Shown here one piece after another: positions 48,701-60,347 of a DNA stretch of 64,000 nt. The position numbers were made by a program, and so were the translations under genes. The DNA comes from Amanita rubescens (lineage: Eukaryota > Basidiomycota > Agaricomycetes > Agaricales > Amanitaceae), in assembly GCA_015039365.1 (NCBI GenBank), contig WION01000047.1, forward strand, positions 62,001 to 126,000, written 5' to 3'. The notes beneath the pieces were generated by a model, which did not search any database, was not told where the DNA came from, and saw nothing but the letters and a program-made list of their open reading frames with translations. Numbering within the stretch: the stretch's first letter is position 1; each line of letters starts with the position of its first letter.

Positions 48701-50340
48701 CGTCGGAGGTTGGATATCCTACAGAACGAAGGTAGTGAGATGGCACGGTATGTTATGACGGTGAAATGTCTTACGAGGGAAAGGGAAACCAGTAACTGCC
48801 TCAAGGATGACTGGACTGAATCATCATTTTGAATCATTTTCTCCGATACTGAGTTAAGAATTGTTGGGTGCCTCTGATAAATGGAGAAGAGAAGAGGTCG
48901 TAGTTCAGTTTGCGGCGAGTCCGAAGAGAGGACATGGTCCAAGACCAGCTTCGCCATCTGCTCCAGGACATTCGGCGGCACATCTTGGCATGTCAATAGG
49001 GCCAATATCAGGGACTGGACCTCATCACCCTTTATACTGTTCAAGTTAGTGTTGTCAGCCCAGTGACTTAAAAAGGGAGCCTACTGTTTGATGAGGCCTC
49101 TCAGCAAAGGAAGTATCACTTTATCGAACCCGGCCAGGTTCGCCGCATTACGTAGTTCAGCGTCGATGGAACTATCCAAACGCGAATGAGCGAAATATCT
49201 CAAATACAAACAAGACCTTACGGCAGTCTGATCATTGATTTGCATGCCTTCCCGGAAAACCGCTCTTGCGGTTCTTGAGCTGCGCATACAGCGACGATAG
49301 CCGTCAAAAACTGTCGTGTCGAAACGTGTGAAGCAGCGTTGATCATAGCGCTGACAATCGCTTTCGTAGCCTGAGAAGAGATTTGACATTTTTGAGAAAA
49401 AGCAGCTAGCAGGACGTAGGAACCGAGCTGAGATGGAATCAGCATCTGGAGTGTAACTAACCCTCTGACGTACTATGGTATCCTGTAGATGCTCATGGTT
49501 GGTTGACGCCAGTGGCTCCAGCAGCGCCGGGAGCAGAAAAGCGACCGTTCCTTCATCCAGACTTTTGCTTTTGGTGATAAAATCGTGGAGACACGCAGCA
49601 TTGAACATCAATAGAACCCTATGAAGACGATTCGTTTTTACGGCAGATGGAAGTAACGACGAAACGAAACGAGCGACGTCCATGTTTCGCAGCATCTCGG
49701 CAACAAGAGGGAGTCTGGGCACAGATTGGGCAGCAGACTTGAATGGTAACAGAAAACTCCAGGTGGTGTTGGGTCTACGACTCATTTAGTAAAAGAACCG
49801 CCTGGCGCAAAGTTCTTGAACGCACTTTATATGAAGTATCGTAAGCATTTTGGCAAAGTGCGGTGTCTCGTGATAAGGGAGGAAAAGCGCAAGCACATCT
49901 TCGACGCTAAATTCATTGATTCTGAATCGAGAGGTGAGAGCGAGCTATCAACCTAGGACGCATACACACCGGAACCGTCTAACTAACCATTCCAAAACCT
50001 TATTTGTAGGCGACTCCAGCAGATATGGCCCAAGCAACGGTAAGAAGGCGGCAATATTTTTATTCAGTTGTTCGTTGAGTTCAGTTGAGAGTAGTGTCCG
50101 GTCTGTAGATCTTGCCTGGTCCGAAAAAAGACTATCTTCGAACGTGCGTAATTGTGGGTTCAATGAAGATAACTGGATGAGACCATTTATGCCGAGCGCA
50201 TGAAGAGAGTCTAAGTCATGATCGTCGGCTTCCTTGCCTGTGAAAAGGTACGACTCCCTCGGCTTGCGTCGTGACCTGTCGACAAGGAGTGCTTTGTTCA
50301 AGGACGCATTCTGCGCCAGTTGGATTGCGAGGCTTGTCAT
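42779..50340 (-). CDS. UTP10: U3 snoRNP protein UTP10 / HEATR1
   Basis: Large HEAT-repeat protein of the small-subunit processome, needed for early pre-rRNA transcription and processing in the nucleolus. It is read as many exons separated by short introns. The start MTSLAIQLAQNASLN, then SLLVDRSRRKPRESYLFTGK-type, DLDSLHALG, KVLEWLVRRFRINEF, PYHETPHF, ILHIKPNTTWSFLLPFK and SAAQSVPRLPL are hallmark N-terminal blocks. The long middle is a HEAT alpha-solenoid. The C-terminal BP28CT region ends NHGGKLIGFVAETATFIAE ... SIRDL with the stop at 42779-42781. A longer in-frame ATG at 50445 exists, but MTSLA is the conserved start. Junctions I checked (about 49800-49950, 48510-48580, 42910-42960) all keep the frame; others were not individually tested. 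Confidence 0.88.
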
Positions 50341-50541
50341 CTTCGAAGTAGACCAGCAATTGACATTCCCCGCGGCGCGGAGGTACTCTAGGTCAGATTC
50401 AAAAAAATCTCGATCCCGTTTGATCTCACGTAACACGATTTCCATATAGGGAACCTACACTATCCAGTACTGTAACATGAATTAGGTCTAATCTATCATC
50501 ATATGCTATCCTCCAACAAACCAATTTTGCATGATAAAAAC

Positions 50542-52875
50542 CTATGTCAGAAATTTTCGTCTTACAGACGCCCAAGCCATTTCACTCGCAACCGGCCTCT
50601 TCCGACTGTCCTCGCTCCACAAGCTGTCCAGCATGCGAATCAAAGATACGAGCTTTATGTGATCAGGATGTTGTTTCCACCGTATAACGACTTCTTCGTC
50701 CACCGCAGGGTTGGCAAAAGCGTTGCTGATCCACGATGCGCATTTAAGCACTGCCCGCATGTCCACAGCCCTTCGTTGTCTATTCCACCGTTCAATGTGT
50801 TGGCACGTATCGAACATTGCCTCCATAAGTCCATTCAGCAGGGATGCATTGTCAGGATCTTGATCGAGCGATACTCGTGCCAAGGCGGACACGAGCAGGC
50901 CGAACATGCTGTCGATGCCATACCTCAGGTCTCTATCGACCTTTGCAAGGCGACCGATACATGTAAAGCCGTGATACATAATATCTTCCGGGACTAAAGA
51001 GCACGAGACTTTCATTCGGGTGCTTCCAAGTAAGGATGAGCCACTCACTTTGCACCCTTTTGACATGCTCGAGCGAGATTGGAGGTAAAAATTCAACAAG
51101 AGTATCTTCATCTGGAGCAGTATTGTTGATACGAACCGCGAATTCCCAGTGACTCTTGATTGTATCTGCGCTGATACGAGTGGCTGGATCTGGCAGATAT
51201 CGCAAGCTTAGCTGGCCGATTATATCTTTAGCTTGAACGATCGATAGTCTCTCAAGCGCACTATAGATCCGATTATGTTGGTCACCAAAGATTCGTTTGA
51301 GGGCTGGCCCCAGCTTGTTCGTTTCCAAAGGCGCGTTCCTCATGCATTGTAAAACATGATAGAACACTGGTGATTCAGGCACAAGCATCTCCGCAAGGTT
51401 TTCAAGACCGTCAACAAAATCGCTGTCAGGTTCCGCAGGCCGATCATTATGTATTTGGTGCACTCTGTTGTCGTACCAGTACTTGTCGAAATGGTGCCAG
51501 GATGCAAATTTCAGTGCGTGTTTCCCACGTGCGAAGCGATGTCTTTATATCGTCAGTATGGGTGGTTGCATATACTATCACTACTAACCTCCAACGCATC
51601 CAGTCCGACATAACATAGTTAGCCGCTGCATCGAACATAAACTTTGGATCTGGCATCACGTATGAAAGAACGCTGAAGAGGTAAAAACCCAGGCGACAGA
51701 ATGCCCATGCCTGCGGGGATTTGTACGGGCACTGAGGCACGCGAAGTCGATAGCTGGCGTGAAGGAGAAACTGAAGGGCAGGCAGAATGGTCGTCGCAGC
51801 AAGAAATAAAAATGTTATTGCACAAAAAACCGAGATCACGATCGCCACAGCTGTTGCGTCGTTCAGATGCCAAAGGAAATCCAACAGGCCGATGAAGAAC
51901 AACAACAGTGACGCTTGTAGAAAGAGCGACAGCGCAGAGAGAATGGTTGGCACATGCCATTTTTCCAGGCCCTCCCTACGCATCTGGCTCATCGCGAAGG
52001 TCTCCATGTGCGGAAGGCTAGTGTCCCGTCCATATTCGCGCAGCCATTGCATACAGAGGATACCAACAATGGCTGTTGTCAATGAAAACGATAGACTGAG
52101 GAACCACAAGACATTGATTCTGATGGCGTAAGGTGGTGGTGTGTAATGTTGTAGTCCAGAAACTATGGAGGAGAGCTTCTGCTGGTCTGACGACGATGAA
52201 CTGCCAGTAAGCTCTTGTTGAGCCATAATTGCAAGTAGCCCCGCCGTCGCCTTAGCAGAGTCTACATCCAACATCTGGTACGCTTGAAGAGTAAAGCCCG
52301 TTATTACTCCCGAGAACAGACCTGCCTGTATTGGGCGGTGTTGTCAAAATAACGCGGTAATTTTATATATATGCTTACGAAAATAAGCATTTTCTCGACA
52401 TCATCCTTCCATGCATCGCATCGGCCCTTATCCATGCGCTGCGCTACCTGATCGCATATTTCCCAAGAATCGCCCTGGTCTGGGGACGGATACTCGATCC
52501 GTGCTCCGCTATACCAGTAACTCGACGTGGATAAAGACTGGTTGGACACAAGAATTAAACAAAGTCAGCTCCAATCAGGGGCACGTGGTGAAGTGCCTAC
52601 AGTGTCCTTCTCCCCTTCCGTTCCACGCAAATCCGTGGAAAGCACCGTTCCAGATCTAGCGGGACGTCCCCTTCGTCGTGTAGGCTGAATGGGACTCCTT
52701 GGAACAAATTTTGGCAACGCCTTTTCACCATGTCCAAGCTGACTGTCATCCATCGCAGAATTTGTGTGCGAGATCTGTGACGCAGGCGACGTGGGAGACA
52801 AGGAAGGACCCTTTTGTGGCCCCAGTTAACAACTGCCATTCATTCTAACTTAAAACGTACCGTTTCGCTATCCAT
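50542..52875 (-). CDS. DUF6535-type membrane protein
   Basis: Mushroom-specific protein of unknown function. The start is a tiny exon, MDSET (52861-52875), then intron 52811-52860, a disordered Ser/Pro/Arg-rich part, an intron at about 52550-52600, then the DUF6535 pattern: W-x-D-V-E-K-M-L-I-F joined by an intron to AGLFSGVITGFTLQAYQML. Membrane helices follow: ALRINVLWFLSLSFSLTTA-type, STILSALSLFLQASLLLFF and VAIVISVFCAITFLFLAATT. LREYGRD and SQMRREGLEKWHVP lie between helices 1 and 2, as is usual. After an intron the frame gives FASWHHFDKYWYDNR and a long helical C-terminal region ending SVRRKFLT. Such genes are multi-copy in Agaricomycetes. Complete as read. Confidence 0.8.
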
Positions 52876-53407
52876 GAAGCTGAGGAAAGAGGCAGGAACG
52901 GAACCTGGGTGTTTCTAGTTGTAAGTGTTGGCAGCTAGCATTATATTATCAGTCTAACCAATTTCAGCGATCCTTGCGGATTAAAGTTATGTCAAAAGAA
53001 GCGCCAGACGGTTCCTAATATCGTGGTGGCGCCATTTGATACAACAAGACTCGCGTCTGCAACGTGCATTCTTCATCTTGTAAGAATCAAGGACAATGAT
53101 CACCTTTAACTCGGAAGCGAAGAAAACAGAAGATCATATGCGAATCTCATCTGTCCCGATCAAACATGCTACAATATGAGTGATGTATATCGTAACACAC
53201 GACATACTGTAATAGTGATCACGGGGCACAACGTTCTAACTTCTCGGGTCCATTGATAGAGAGAAGCATTTGACAGCTGACGAACTGTTGAACCACTAAC
53301 CAATAGCGTGGCACATCACGTCACGCATCAAACTCTCGAGATTACCGCATCCGGATTGAGCAAGCGCATCAAGGATCCCTATCATTCTAAATACTGGCGA
53401 ACGTAAT
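52876..53407. other. intergenic, no gene seen
   Basis: About 0.5 kb upstream of the DUF6535 gene; no motif stands out. Confidence 0.45.
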
Positions 53408-53503
53408 ATTCGGGAACTTCAACTTGTAGCAATTATCCAATTTTGCGGTCAACAGCTTCATGGTGATTTATCCACCACCTCAAATCCATCCATCAAGGGC
53501 CAC
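53408..53503 (+). pseudogene. 5' remnant of the two-domain protein gene
   Basis: About 96 bp that closely match 59302-59402: leader, first exon and start of the first intron of the gene at 59343. The matching phrases are attcgggaacttcaacttg, agcaatt, caacagcttcatggtgattt and aaatccatccatca. Here the start codon is gone (gcatgacatcccaacag in the intact copy reads ggtcaacag). Nothing after it matches the coding exons, so only the 5' end of a former copy remains. Confidence 0.6.
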
Positions 53504-53845
53504 GTATCGATGTGTCGCGAGGAAGCTGTTAGTTATGACGGTTCGTATCGGACAAAATACACATGTAATGCCCAACCATCGTGAACCAGCACTTTCATTG
53601 ACGCTTTTCGATATGCTCTACTACATCCCCCTCTTCGAAAGCGAAATTCCATTGGACACTATTCCAGAGCACGTTACGAGCTTTTATGACAATGGATACC
53701 AAATTATTTAACCTGTAACAGCATGGAAATTTCTTCGTTCTCCTATCCTCTTATGCCTTTATAAAACCAAAAGCGTTGAAGTGACACGTGCGCCTGGCCT
53801 GACATATGCCTCCTATCACTTGAGCGTTGTTCCTAACCCACCATA

Positions 53846-56679
53846 ATGGCCAAACGTCCCACTACGCCCCTTAGTCACAGTGCTCCTCCTGCAATCCGAC
53901 AGAAGCGAGAGATCGCTGATCCAACAGGGCAGTCCCTGGCAACGATCCGCGATGGCTTGACAGATCTGCAACACAAGGATTTTGACCGTCAAATCCTTCG
54001 AATACTTGAAAATTATCCCAAGAACGACTGGTCGAGCTTTACACTGAATGCCATCTTTCTCACATCTATCTTCTCAAATGGCACCCTTCCTCCGATTAAA
54101 ATAGAGGATGCTCCTCTCCTTGTCCGCGAAAACCGCGATCTTGAAAAACATGTCGGAGAGGCAATGGAATCTGGGTCATTCAGAAAGATCCGGGGTGAGA
54201 TATCTACCTATCATCCGATCTTCATCAATTTACATCAAATTACCTAGAAATCTTACAACGTAGGAAAGGACCAAGTCAATACCCGCAACCACCTGAGATG
54301 AATCGTGAGTTGTTGCAGTTAAATTGGACTAAATTCATGGGGATTGCAACAGGATCCGAGCAACTCTCGGAAGATATAGTTACAGCATTCGACCAGGACT
54401 ATCGCGGCATGGCTGTTCACGGCTTCCTTGAATACCTGAGGGACAATGAAAAAAAATACAGAGAAGCCAATTATTATGGAAAATTCTGCAGCATTGTTCA
54501 GACCTCGGGGACGGGGAAATCACGTTTGCTGTGTGAGGTGAGTGTCCTCTCATTCTAGCATTGTTCATAGCTTAGCATTGTATTTAGCTTCGTAAAAAGG
54601 ATGTCATAGTCCTTTACATGAATTTACGTTATCCTGGAGACAAGCACGCATTTCCTCCTCCAGATGCATTTCCTGCAGAGATTCTAACAAGAAACTTCAC
54701 CGATGAGGGTACTTACACCCGCAAATGTCATGCGTTTTTTATTGCTATTTTCAAGTGTCTTGAACAGCGTCTGAGTGCAAGCAGCAGGGAAAATTTCATT
54801 AATGAATGGAATGCTGGCATGACTGAATTAGTTAACCCCATTTGCATCACGACGCGGCATATTTTCTTCTACGATGTACAGAAAGAATATGACAATGTGA
54901 GTCTTCACCCACGATCAAAACATCTAGCTTATCATTCCCTCCAGATATACCCACAAATAAATGATATTAATGGGGTAATGGTGATGTGGAAGGCATATGC
55001 TTCATTGTACAAGATGCTTGCGGAAAGGAAAAAGCCGCATGGGCCTTTTTTGGTAATTGCGGTAGACGAAGCCCATGAACTGACCCTGACACAATCGCCG
55101 GGTAATTGGAGGCCATCAATCATTTTTTGCAGAGCAATAGCAGACTATTCCGCTCCCACTAGATCGGCTAGATGTTGGGTTGTATTTGCCTCGACAACAT
55201 CAAAAGTTGCCGATTTTGCATCACCACAAGCTAAATGTTAAGAACTTCCTCCATATTTCATTCTCTTGTGCTAATCTTCACATCAGACAACTCGGCCAGA
55301 GTCAATATTGGGCGATTATTATTTCCTCCCTATACTGAATTAGGATGGGATCAAATGGCAACACCCTCCAATGAAATACCTGCTGATAAAAATGCCAAGT
55401 TGAAATATATAAGAGGTTTTGGCCGTCCACTGTGCGAAATTGGCTATTTCATCCAAGTTCTTTACTTATTTATCTGACAGATGGACGTCAATAGGAGGTG
55501 TTGGAAGCTTGGAGTTATTGGCACGGCTGAAACTTGCCCCTGGGATTGAGGAAAACAAACCAAATGTCGGAGACCAATTAGCAGTACTTGCGCAACGATT
55601 CGGTCTCGACATCTACTTTGGTTACAAAGAAGCAATCTCGCTTATTGAAAATGCAGTTGCCAGCCACGGACGTGTGTACCTTGCAACAACTGAAGAGCGG
55701 ACGTGGAGTTTTACTACGTATCCTTCAGAACCACTCCTGTCATGCGTTGCGGCACAACTCTTACACCAATCACCCAAGGCTCGAAAGGATATACTCGTGG
55801 CGCTAAATGAAAAGGTAAAAGCAGGACTTATTGAAGTTGGAAAAACTGGAGAATTGGCAAACCGGTTGATTTTCCTACTTGGCAAGGATCTCTATATTCG
55901 ACAATCGGTCCAGGACTTTCCGGTGCCATTACTTACCCCGGAATCCGAACTCTTCGATTGTAAGATGGTTCCTCTCATTGGTTACCTTCAATACCTGTTC
56001 GGGACGTCGTTTTGGGGTGAGACTGAAGCTAATGCAAAAGCACTATTTGCCGATGCATATATCAATTTTTCGCATTGGGTGTCAATGAAGGATGATATCG
56101 GGAAAAGAGAAGGAATGAGGTGAGTTTATCTTTGCCATTCTTTTACTGAAATTGACAATGTCCATACGTAGTGTTCAAGAATGGATCCGACGATTGTGGC
56201 AGAGGACAAGTGCGATCCAGTGTTGCCACGGGCAGCATATGATAGATGCCGTGATACCAATATTCTTTCCCATTCATCAGGAATTTTCACTATGCAGCAT
56301 ATCCGTGAAGCTCACAGCGCATTCCAACAATGGTGACTTGAACGATATCCAGCTAGAACACCACACTATTGGTTATTCTTCAGATCTCCCGCGGATCGCC
56401 ATTTTAGTGGATTATGGCCTGGATACATCAAAAGTTACTGCCACAATCACTCCACGTGTTCCGGATAAACCTCAATGTTTGCGCATCTACGCAGCCGGAC
56501 TCACTTCCGACACTTTCAAGTTCTTGAAAAACCAAGATTTCTCGCATATACTTAAAGAACTAGTTACGTTCGAGGGATCCCCAGAGCCGAGCGGAAAGAT
56601 TGGCACGTGTATACGGAAACATATGGAGTTTGGTAGTACTGCGAATACTAACTCTATGGCGTGGGAGATGGATATATAA
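53846..56679 (+). CDS. Crinkler-like P-loop NTPase, possible nuclease end
   Basis: Seven exons give 843 residues; introns 54195-54247, 54538-54587, 54897-54944, 55237-55286, 55432-55480, 56120-56171. A P-loop (Walker A) TSGTGKS lies at about residues 202-208 and a Walker B FLVIAVDEAHE at about residues 351-360. Family-like phrases follow: RVNIGRLLFPPYTELGWDQ and RGFGRPLWTS. This layout is that of the NTPases found in fungal and oomycete Crinkler-type proteins, many of which end in a restriction-like nuclease. The C-terminal piece CCHGQHMIDAVIPIFF ... SISVKLT has a D ... x-x-K arrangement that could be such a nuclease core, but a clear E-x-K is not seen. No signal peptide. Intact. Role unknown; intracellular defence, conflict or transposon origin are the ideas in the literature. 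Confidence 0.65.
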
Positions 56680-57118
56680 GGTACGTTAACGAGTTGCGAG
56701 CGTGCTCTTACATGTCTACATAACTTCTAGCAGTCTTATCATGTAGTAATAGTACACGAAAGTTGTACTAAATAAAATCGACATTTCAAGTTATGTATGT
56801 AGAACACAGAATGATATCGTTAAGTAAGACACTTTCAACATTTTGAATCCCCGTGGCCAGGTTTCGCTTGGCGGCACTGCGGCCATGGCCAACTTTGCTG
56901 TTAGTATCTCATAGTGTTTCGAACGTTTGAACATCATCAGGATATAAAAATTACTCCTGCTCTGACGAGCGTATCGTAAGTGATGGTGCTGCGTTAAGAG
57001 CTTTAGTGATGGTACGAGACACATGGATTGTCGTACAATTCCATTCCTTCTGTGCCATCTGCGATGAAAACTATAGCAGCGACACTGGACATGGTACTAG
57101 TTTTAGCAGTGAGCGCGG
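56680..57118. other. intergenic, no gene seen
   Basis: No supported feature; AT-rich downstream region of the NTPase gene. Confidence 0.4.
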
Positions 57119-57973
57119 ATGCTCGGTCCGGGAGATCCGATTACCAAATTTGGGTATAGTTCGGCGATGGCCCTGTTGGCACCGTACCCTTCGACTCAGA
57201 CGCGCAAGTCGTTGCCACCTTCTCAAGCCGTTTCTCTCTCCCAGGCAATCTCCAAGGCTCTTCAGCTAACTCTTGGCTCGAGGTTGCGGCCGCTGCATCT
57301 TCAACATTCGTAGCTTCATATGCACGAGATGCATGTCAGCCCAATAAATTTTGGACTCCTTAATCTGGGAGACAGAGATCAAATCTTCTGCTACTGAGCG
57401 GAACATATGCAAGCTTACTCTCCAGCTAGCAGAAAACCTTGCATCGTCTGCAAGCTTAGCTGCAGCAGGTCATGGCATCGGTCTCCACATCTTACTCAGC
57501 CTCCTTTGCAAAAACGCACACAAAAAGGCTTTGCTCCATCGTAAGGGCCGCGATACAGACCGATCCAAGACGTCGAGAACGATTTGGTCCCTTCGTTCAC
57601 TACGCTTTTGTCGGCCGATCCATCGTCTCTATCTTACGGACTCTATGCCATTCGCAAAACAGCTCACACTCTACTTGCCTTTGTGCGCGTGTCTACACCA
57701 GAAGCAATAAGGCCATTTGCTTACAACAAGGAGTTTATGCTTGCACTTGCGACTATGTACGGTGATGGTCTCGCGGCCATCGCTACAGGTTATGGCGGGA
57801 TAAGTGTCCTGCGAACGACTATAGTCGCAGAGGAAGGCTCAACAGCCAGGGAGCCCGACGACTGGGGTGTGCTTTCCCTTGGCCTCGTTTGCAGACGAGC
57901 CCTTGTGAAAACCCGACGTGGATCACGCGTCACCAATGCCTCGTTCACGCGATTGCTCTCGCCACAAGAGTGA
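57119..57973 (+). pseudogene. broken helical-protein remnant
   Basis: Coding-like pieces in the plus direction that do not join cleanly. One frame reads GPVGTVPFDSDAQVVATFSS ... CQPNKFWTP and stops; a one-base shift near 57355 continues as LIWETEIKSSATERNICKL, then LAENLASSASLAAAG. A 29-nt GT-AG gap at 57541-57569 (too short for a normal intron here) then joins to VENDLVPSFTTLLSADPSSL, AFVRVSTPEAIRPFAYNK and MLALATMYGDGLAAIATGYG. The later part ends at 57973. It reads as a helical repeat-like protein with at least one frameshift. Family not recognised. Confidence 0.45.
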
Positions 57974-58253
57974 ATCCTAGCCGGCCCTCTTATCGCTTTC
58001 GTATGGCGGTCCATATCAAAATGCAAGCACGGGAGCCACAAACGTTTGCACTTCACTTTTCTTGAAGGTGTGTCACGCGGTGCGAAAGTACTCCATGGAC
58101 GTGATCGAGCGCAAGTTGCGAGGAAGGTTAAATAACGTCGAATCACCTGATAAGCCCATTACGAGCATCGCATGGCACTTTCTACTTTTATTCCATTGCC
58201 ATACAGTTTGGATGGGGAGCTGAAGCAGCTAAAGCGGCAAGCTCGACGCTCCC

Positions 58254-58859
58254 ATGGAACGGCTCATGGACACCTCCTTATCCGAGCTGATGAACGTCGA
58301 AATCAACTACTCCCTCAAGTTCCCTAACACCGCCATTGGCCGCCCTCCGCATATATTTGTTGCCAAGTACGAACGCGACAAGAAGAGAGAGTTGCGCAGA
58401 GGGCGCTTGAAAATTCTGTTCAAAACAAGCGGTGCGTTCTTCAGGACGAGTGCATTATTGATCTCCCTTTTCAGGACTGGGCCCCCTCGTTGAAGTGGAA
58501 TGTGCTCACGCCTGAAAAGTACAAGGCTCCGATTCCGAAGATCCTAATCGTGACGAGCCCTAGTGATGGCGACCTTGCATCGACAATGCATGCAAGCAAT
58601 GCGATGGTTGATTATGACCAGCACGCTATCGCGAGTGGCTTGTACAAGGACCTTCTGCTAGACTCTTTATGGTACAACTGGACGATCAGATTCGGGGCGG
58701 TGCTTCCCTCAGAAGACGTAGTAGCGGTAGAACCGTAGAAGAGGAAGTAATGCCTGCTATTCCGGAAATCATCGTCACGAGCCCAAGTGATGGAGATCTC
58801 CACTTTGAAGCGAATGCTGAGGAGGAGGAAGCGAATGAGATATACTAGTAAGTCCGAGA
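58254..58859 (+). pseudogene. uncharacterised coding remnant with repeated TSPSDGDL
   Basis: A frame starting MERLMDTSLSELMNVEINYS loses coding sense near 58360, where another frame takes over: RVAQRALENSVQNKRC, DLPFQDWAPSLKWNVL, ILIVTSPSDGDLA, ending VVAVEP at 58738. A second VTSPSDGDL occurs 0.2 kb later in yet another frame with an acidic tail. It could be a gene with unusual introns, but I could not join the frames with normal splice sites. No family recognised. Confidence 0.35.
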
Positions 58860-59342
58860 GCGTTAGCTCGTTCCTTTTCTTTTCTGGTAAAATTTGAAAC
58901 CTCGTATGTATGTCTTTCGCTAACGTTCAATCCAACAGCCTTTACTTTCGCTCTCCAACCTTATTTTTGCAAGTGACTCGCTCGTGCTGGACACGGACAA
59001 TATACCCAAGGACCCGGACCTGGACTTTTTTTTTCTTTGCGAATTGGACACATGTACTGCATTGTGCGTTTGTAATGGGGCACGGTGGGGGATACGGTGA
59101 GGTGGAACGCGTACATAGTGATAACTTTGTAATAATACAATCCAGCTAAACACCATACATCTTCCGTGCATTCTCTCCCGCCCCGCATCCCAACCTGCCA
59201 TTAGCCCTGCAACAGCGGCCTTTGCCATGAATTCCGCTGTCCAGAGTATCACCGTGACTGCTGAATGATATAGCGGCCCGCGGGAGTTTAGCTCCTTTAC
59301 GATTCGGGAACTTCAACTTGTAGCAATTGTCCAATTTTGCGC

Positions 59343-60070
59343 ATGACATCCCAACAGCTTCATGGTGATTTATCCACCCCCCGGTCAAATCCATCCATCA
59401 GGGACTAACGTCTATCAACTTTAGCTAACGCAGGGTATAATCCCGCCAAATTCTTCATCACCAACATTTCCAATCAATCTGCAGTGGTCAAGGAAGTGGA
59501 TGGCACCAAAACCTGGGACTTGCCAAAACGTTTTACCTCCACTGGATGGATTGACACCAACGGGAGATATGACGTCTATATCACAGATGAGCCTGTCACT
59601 CGGCTTAGCATCGTGAAGGCCAGCGGACTCATACACTGTCTGAGAGGAAATGCTGACAACCCACACTACTTCGCGGTCGTCATCTCCATCGAGGGAGTCG
59701 ACGGTCGCGTGGCTTCAGACTGTGTCGTTTCCCCACCACTGGGTGATGGTAGTACCACGCTCTCAAGTGATATTTCACCAACTGACGTTGTGGTGATTTT
59801 CTAGATGATGCGGCCGATTCGCCTGCCTACTTTCTCCTCAAGAATTCTTCCGGTAAAGATGCCGTTATCGTAGACGTGGATAGTCCCAACACCTGGGACC
59901 TTCCAAACAACACTGATACTCCTAGGATAGCCCGTAACGGGAGATATGATATCTACACCAACAAATCACACGTCAGTGGGTGTAGTGTCGTCAAAGCAAA
60001 CGGGATTATATCCGCTCTGAGAGGAGGGGGCGATAGCGCGGGTAGCATCATCGAACTCGAGATCCTGTGA
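59343..60070 (+). CDS. small two-domain protein, unknown duplicated domain
   Basis: Not recognised. Three exons give 185 residues; introns 59365-59433 and 59704-59804. The 22-nt first exon encodes MTSQQLH and joins to YNPAKFFITN. The protein is two copies of one domain of about 80 residues, split by the second intron. Shared residues: N-x-S-x-x-x-A-V, V-D-x-x-x-T-W-D-L-P, I-x-x-N-G-R-Y-D-V/I-Y, V-K-A-x-G-x-I-x-x-L-R-G. It looks all-beta and lacks a signal peptide, so it is probably cytoplasmic. A one-exon remnant of its 5' end sits at 53408. It is convergent with the prolyl oligopeptidase gene, 277 bp away; whether they are linked in function is unknown. Confidence 0.7.
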
Positions 60071-60347
60071 ACCCGGAAGATACAGTTGTTGTTAAGTCAG
60101 CTCATCCTCGGGTTCCACTTGTTCTTGGCTAGTCAAATGTAATATCAACTGAATGTTGGCATCATGCACTGTACCACTGTCCGTTGACGACCTCACGGAA
60201 CATTGACATCGGTCTCAGCATGACTCGGTGGAATGCCGTGTTTTTCCAACCAATCCAGGGTCACAGTTACACGGTTATATCACGTACGAAGATATCGGCC
60301 AAATATACAAGATGTGGAATACAGCGAGAACATTTATATAAAGCGAC

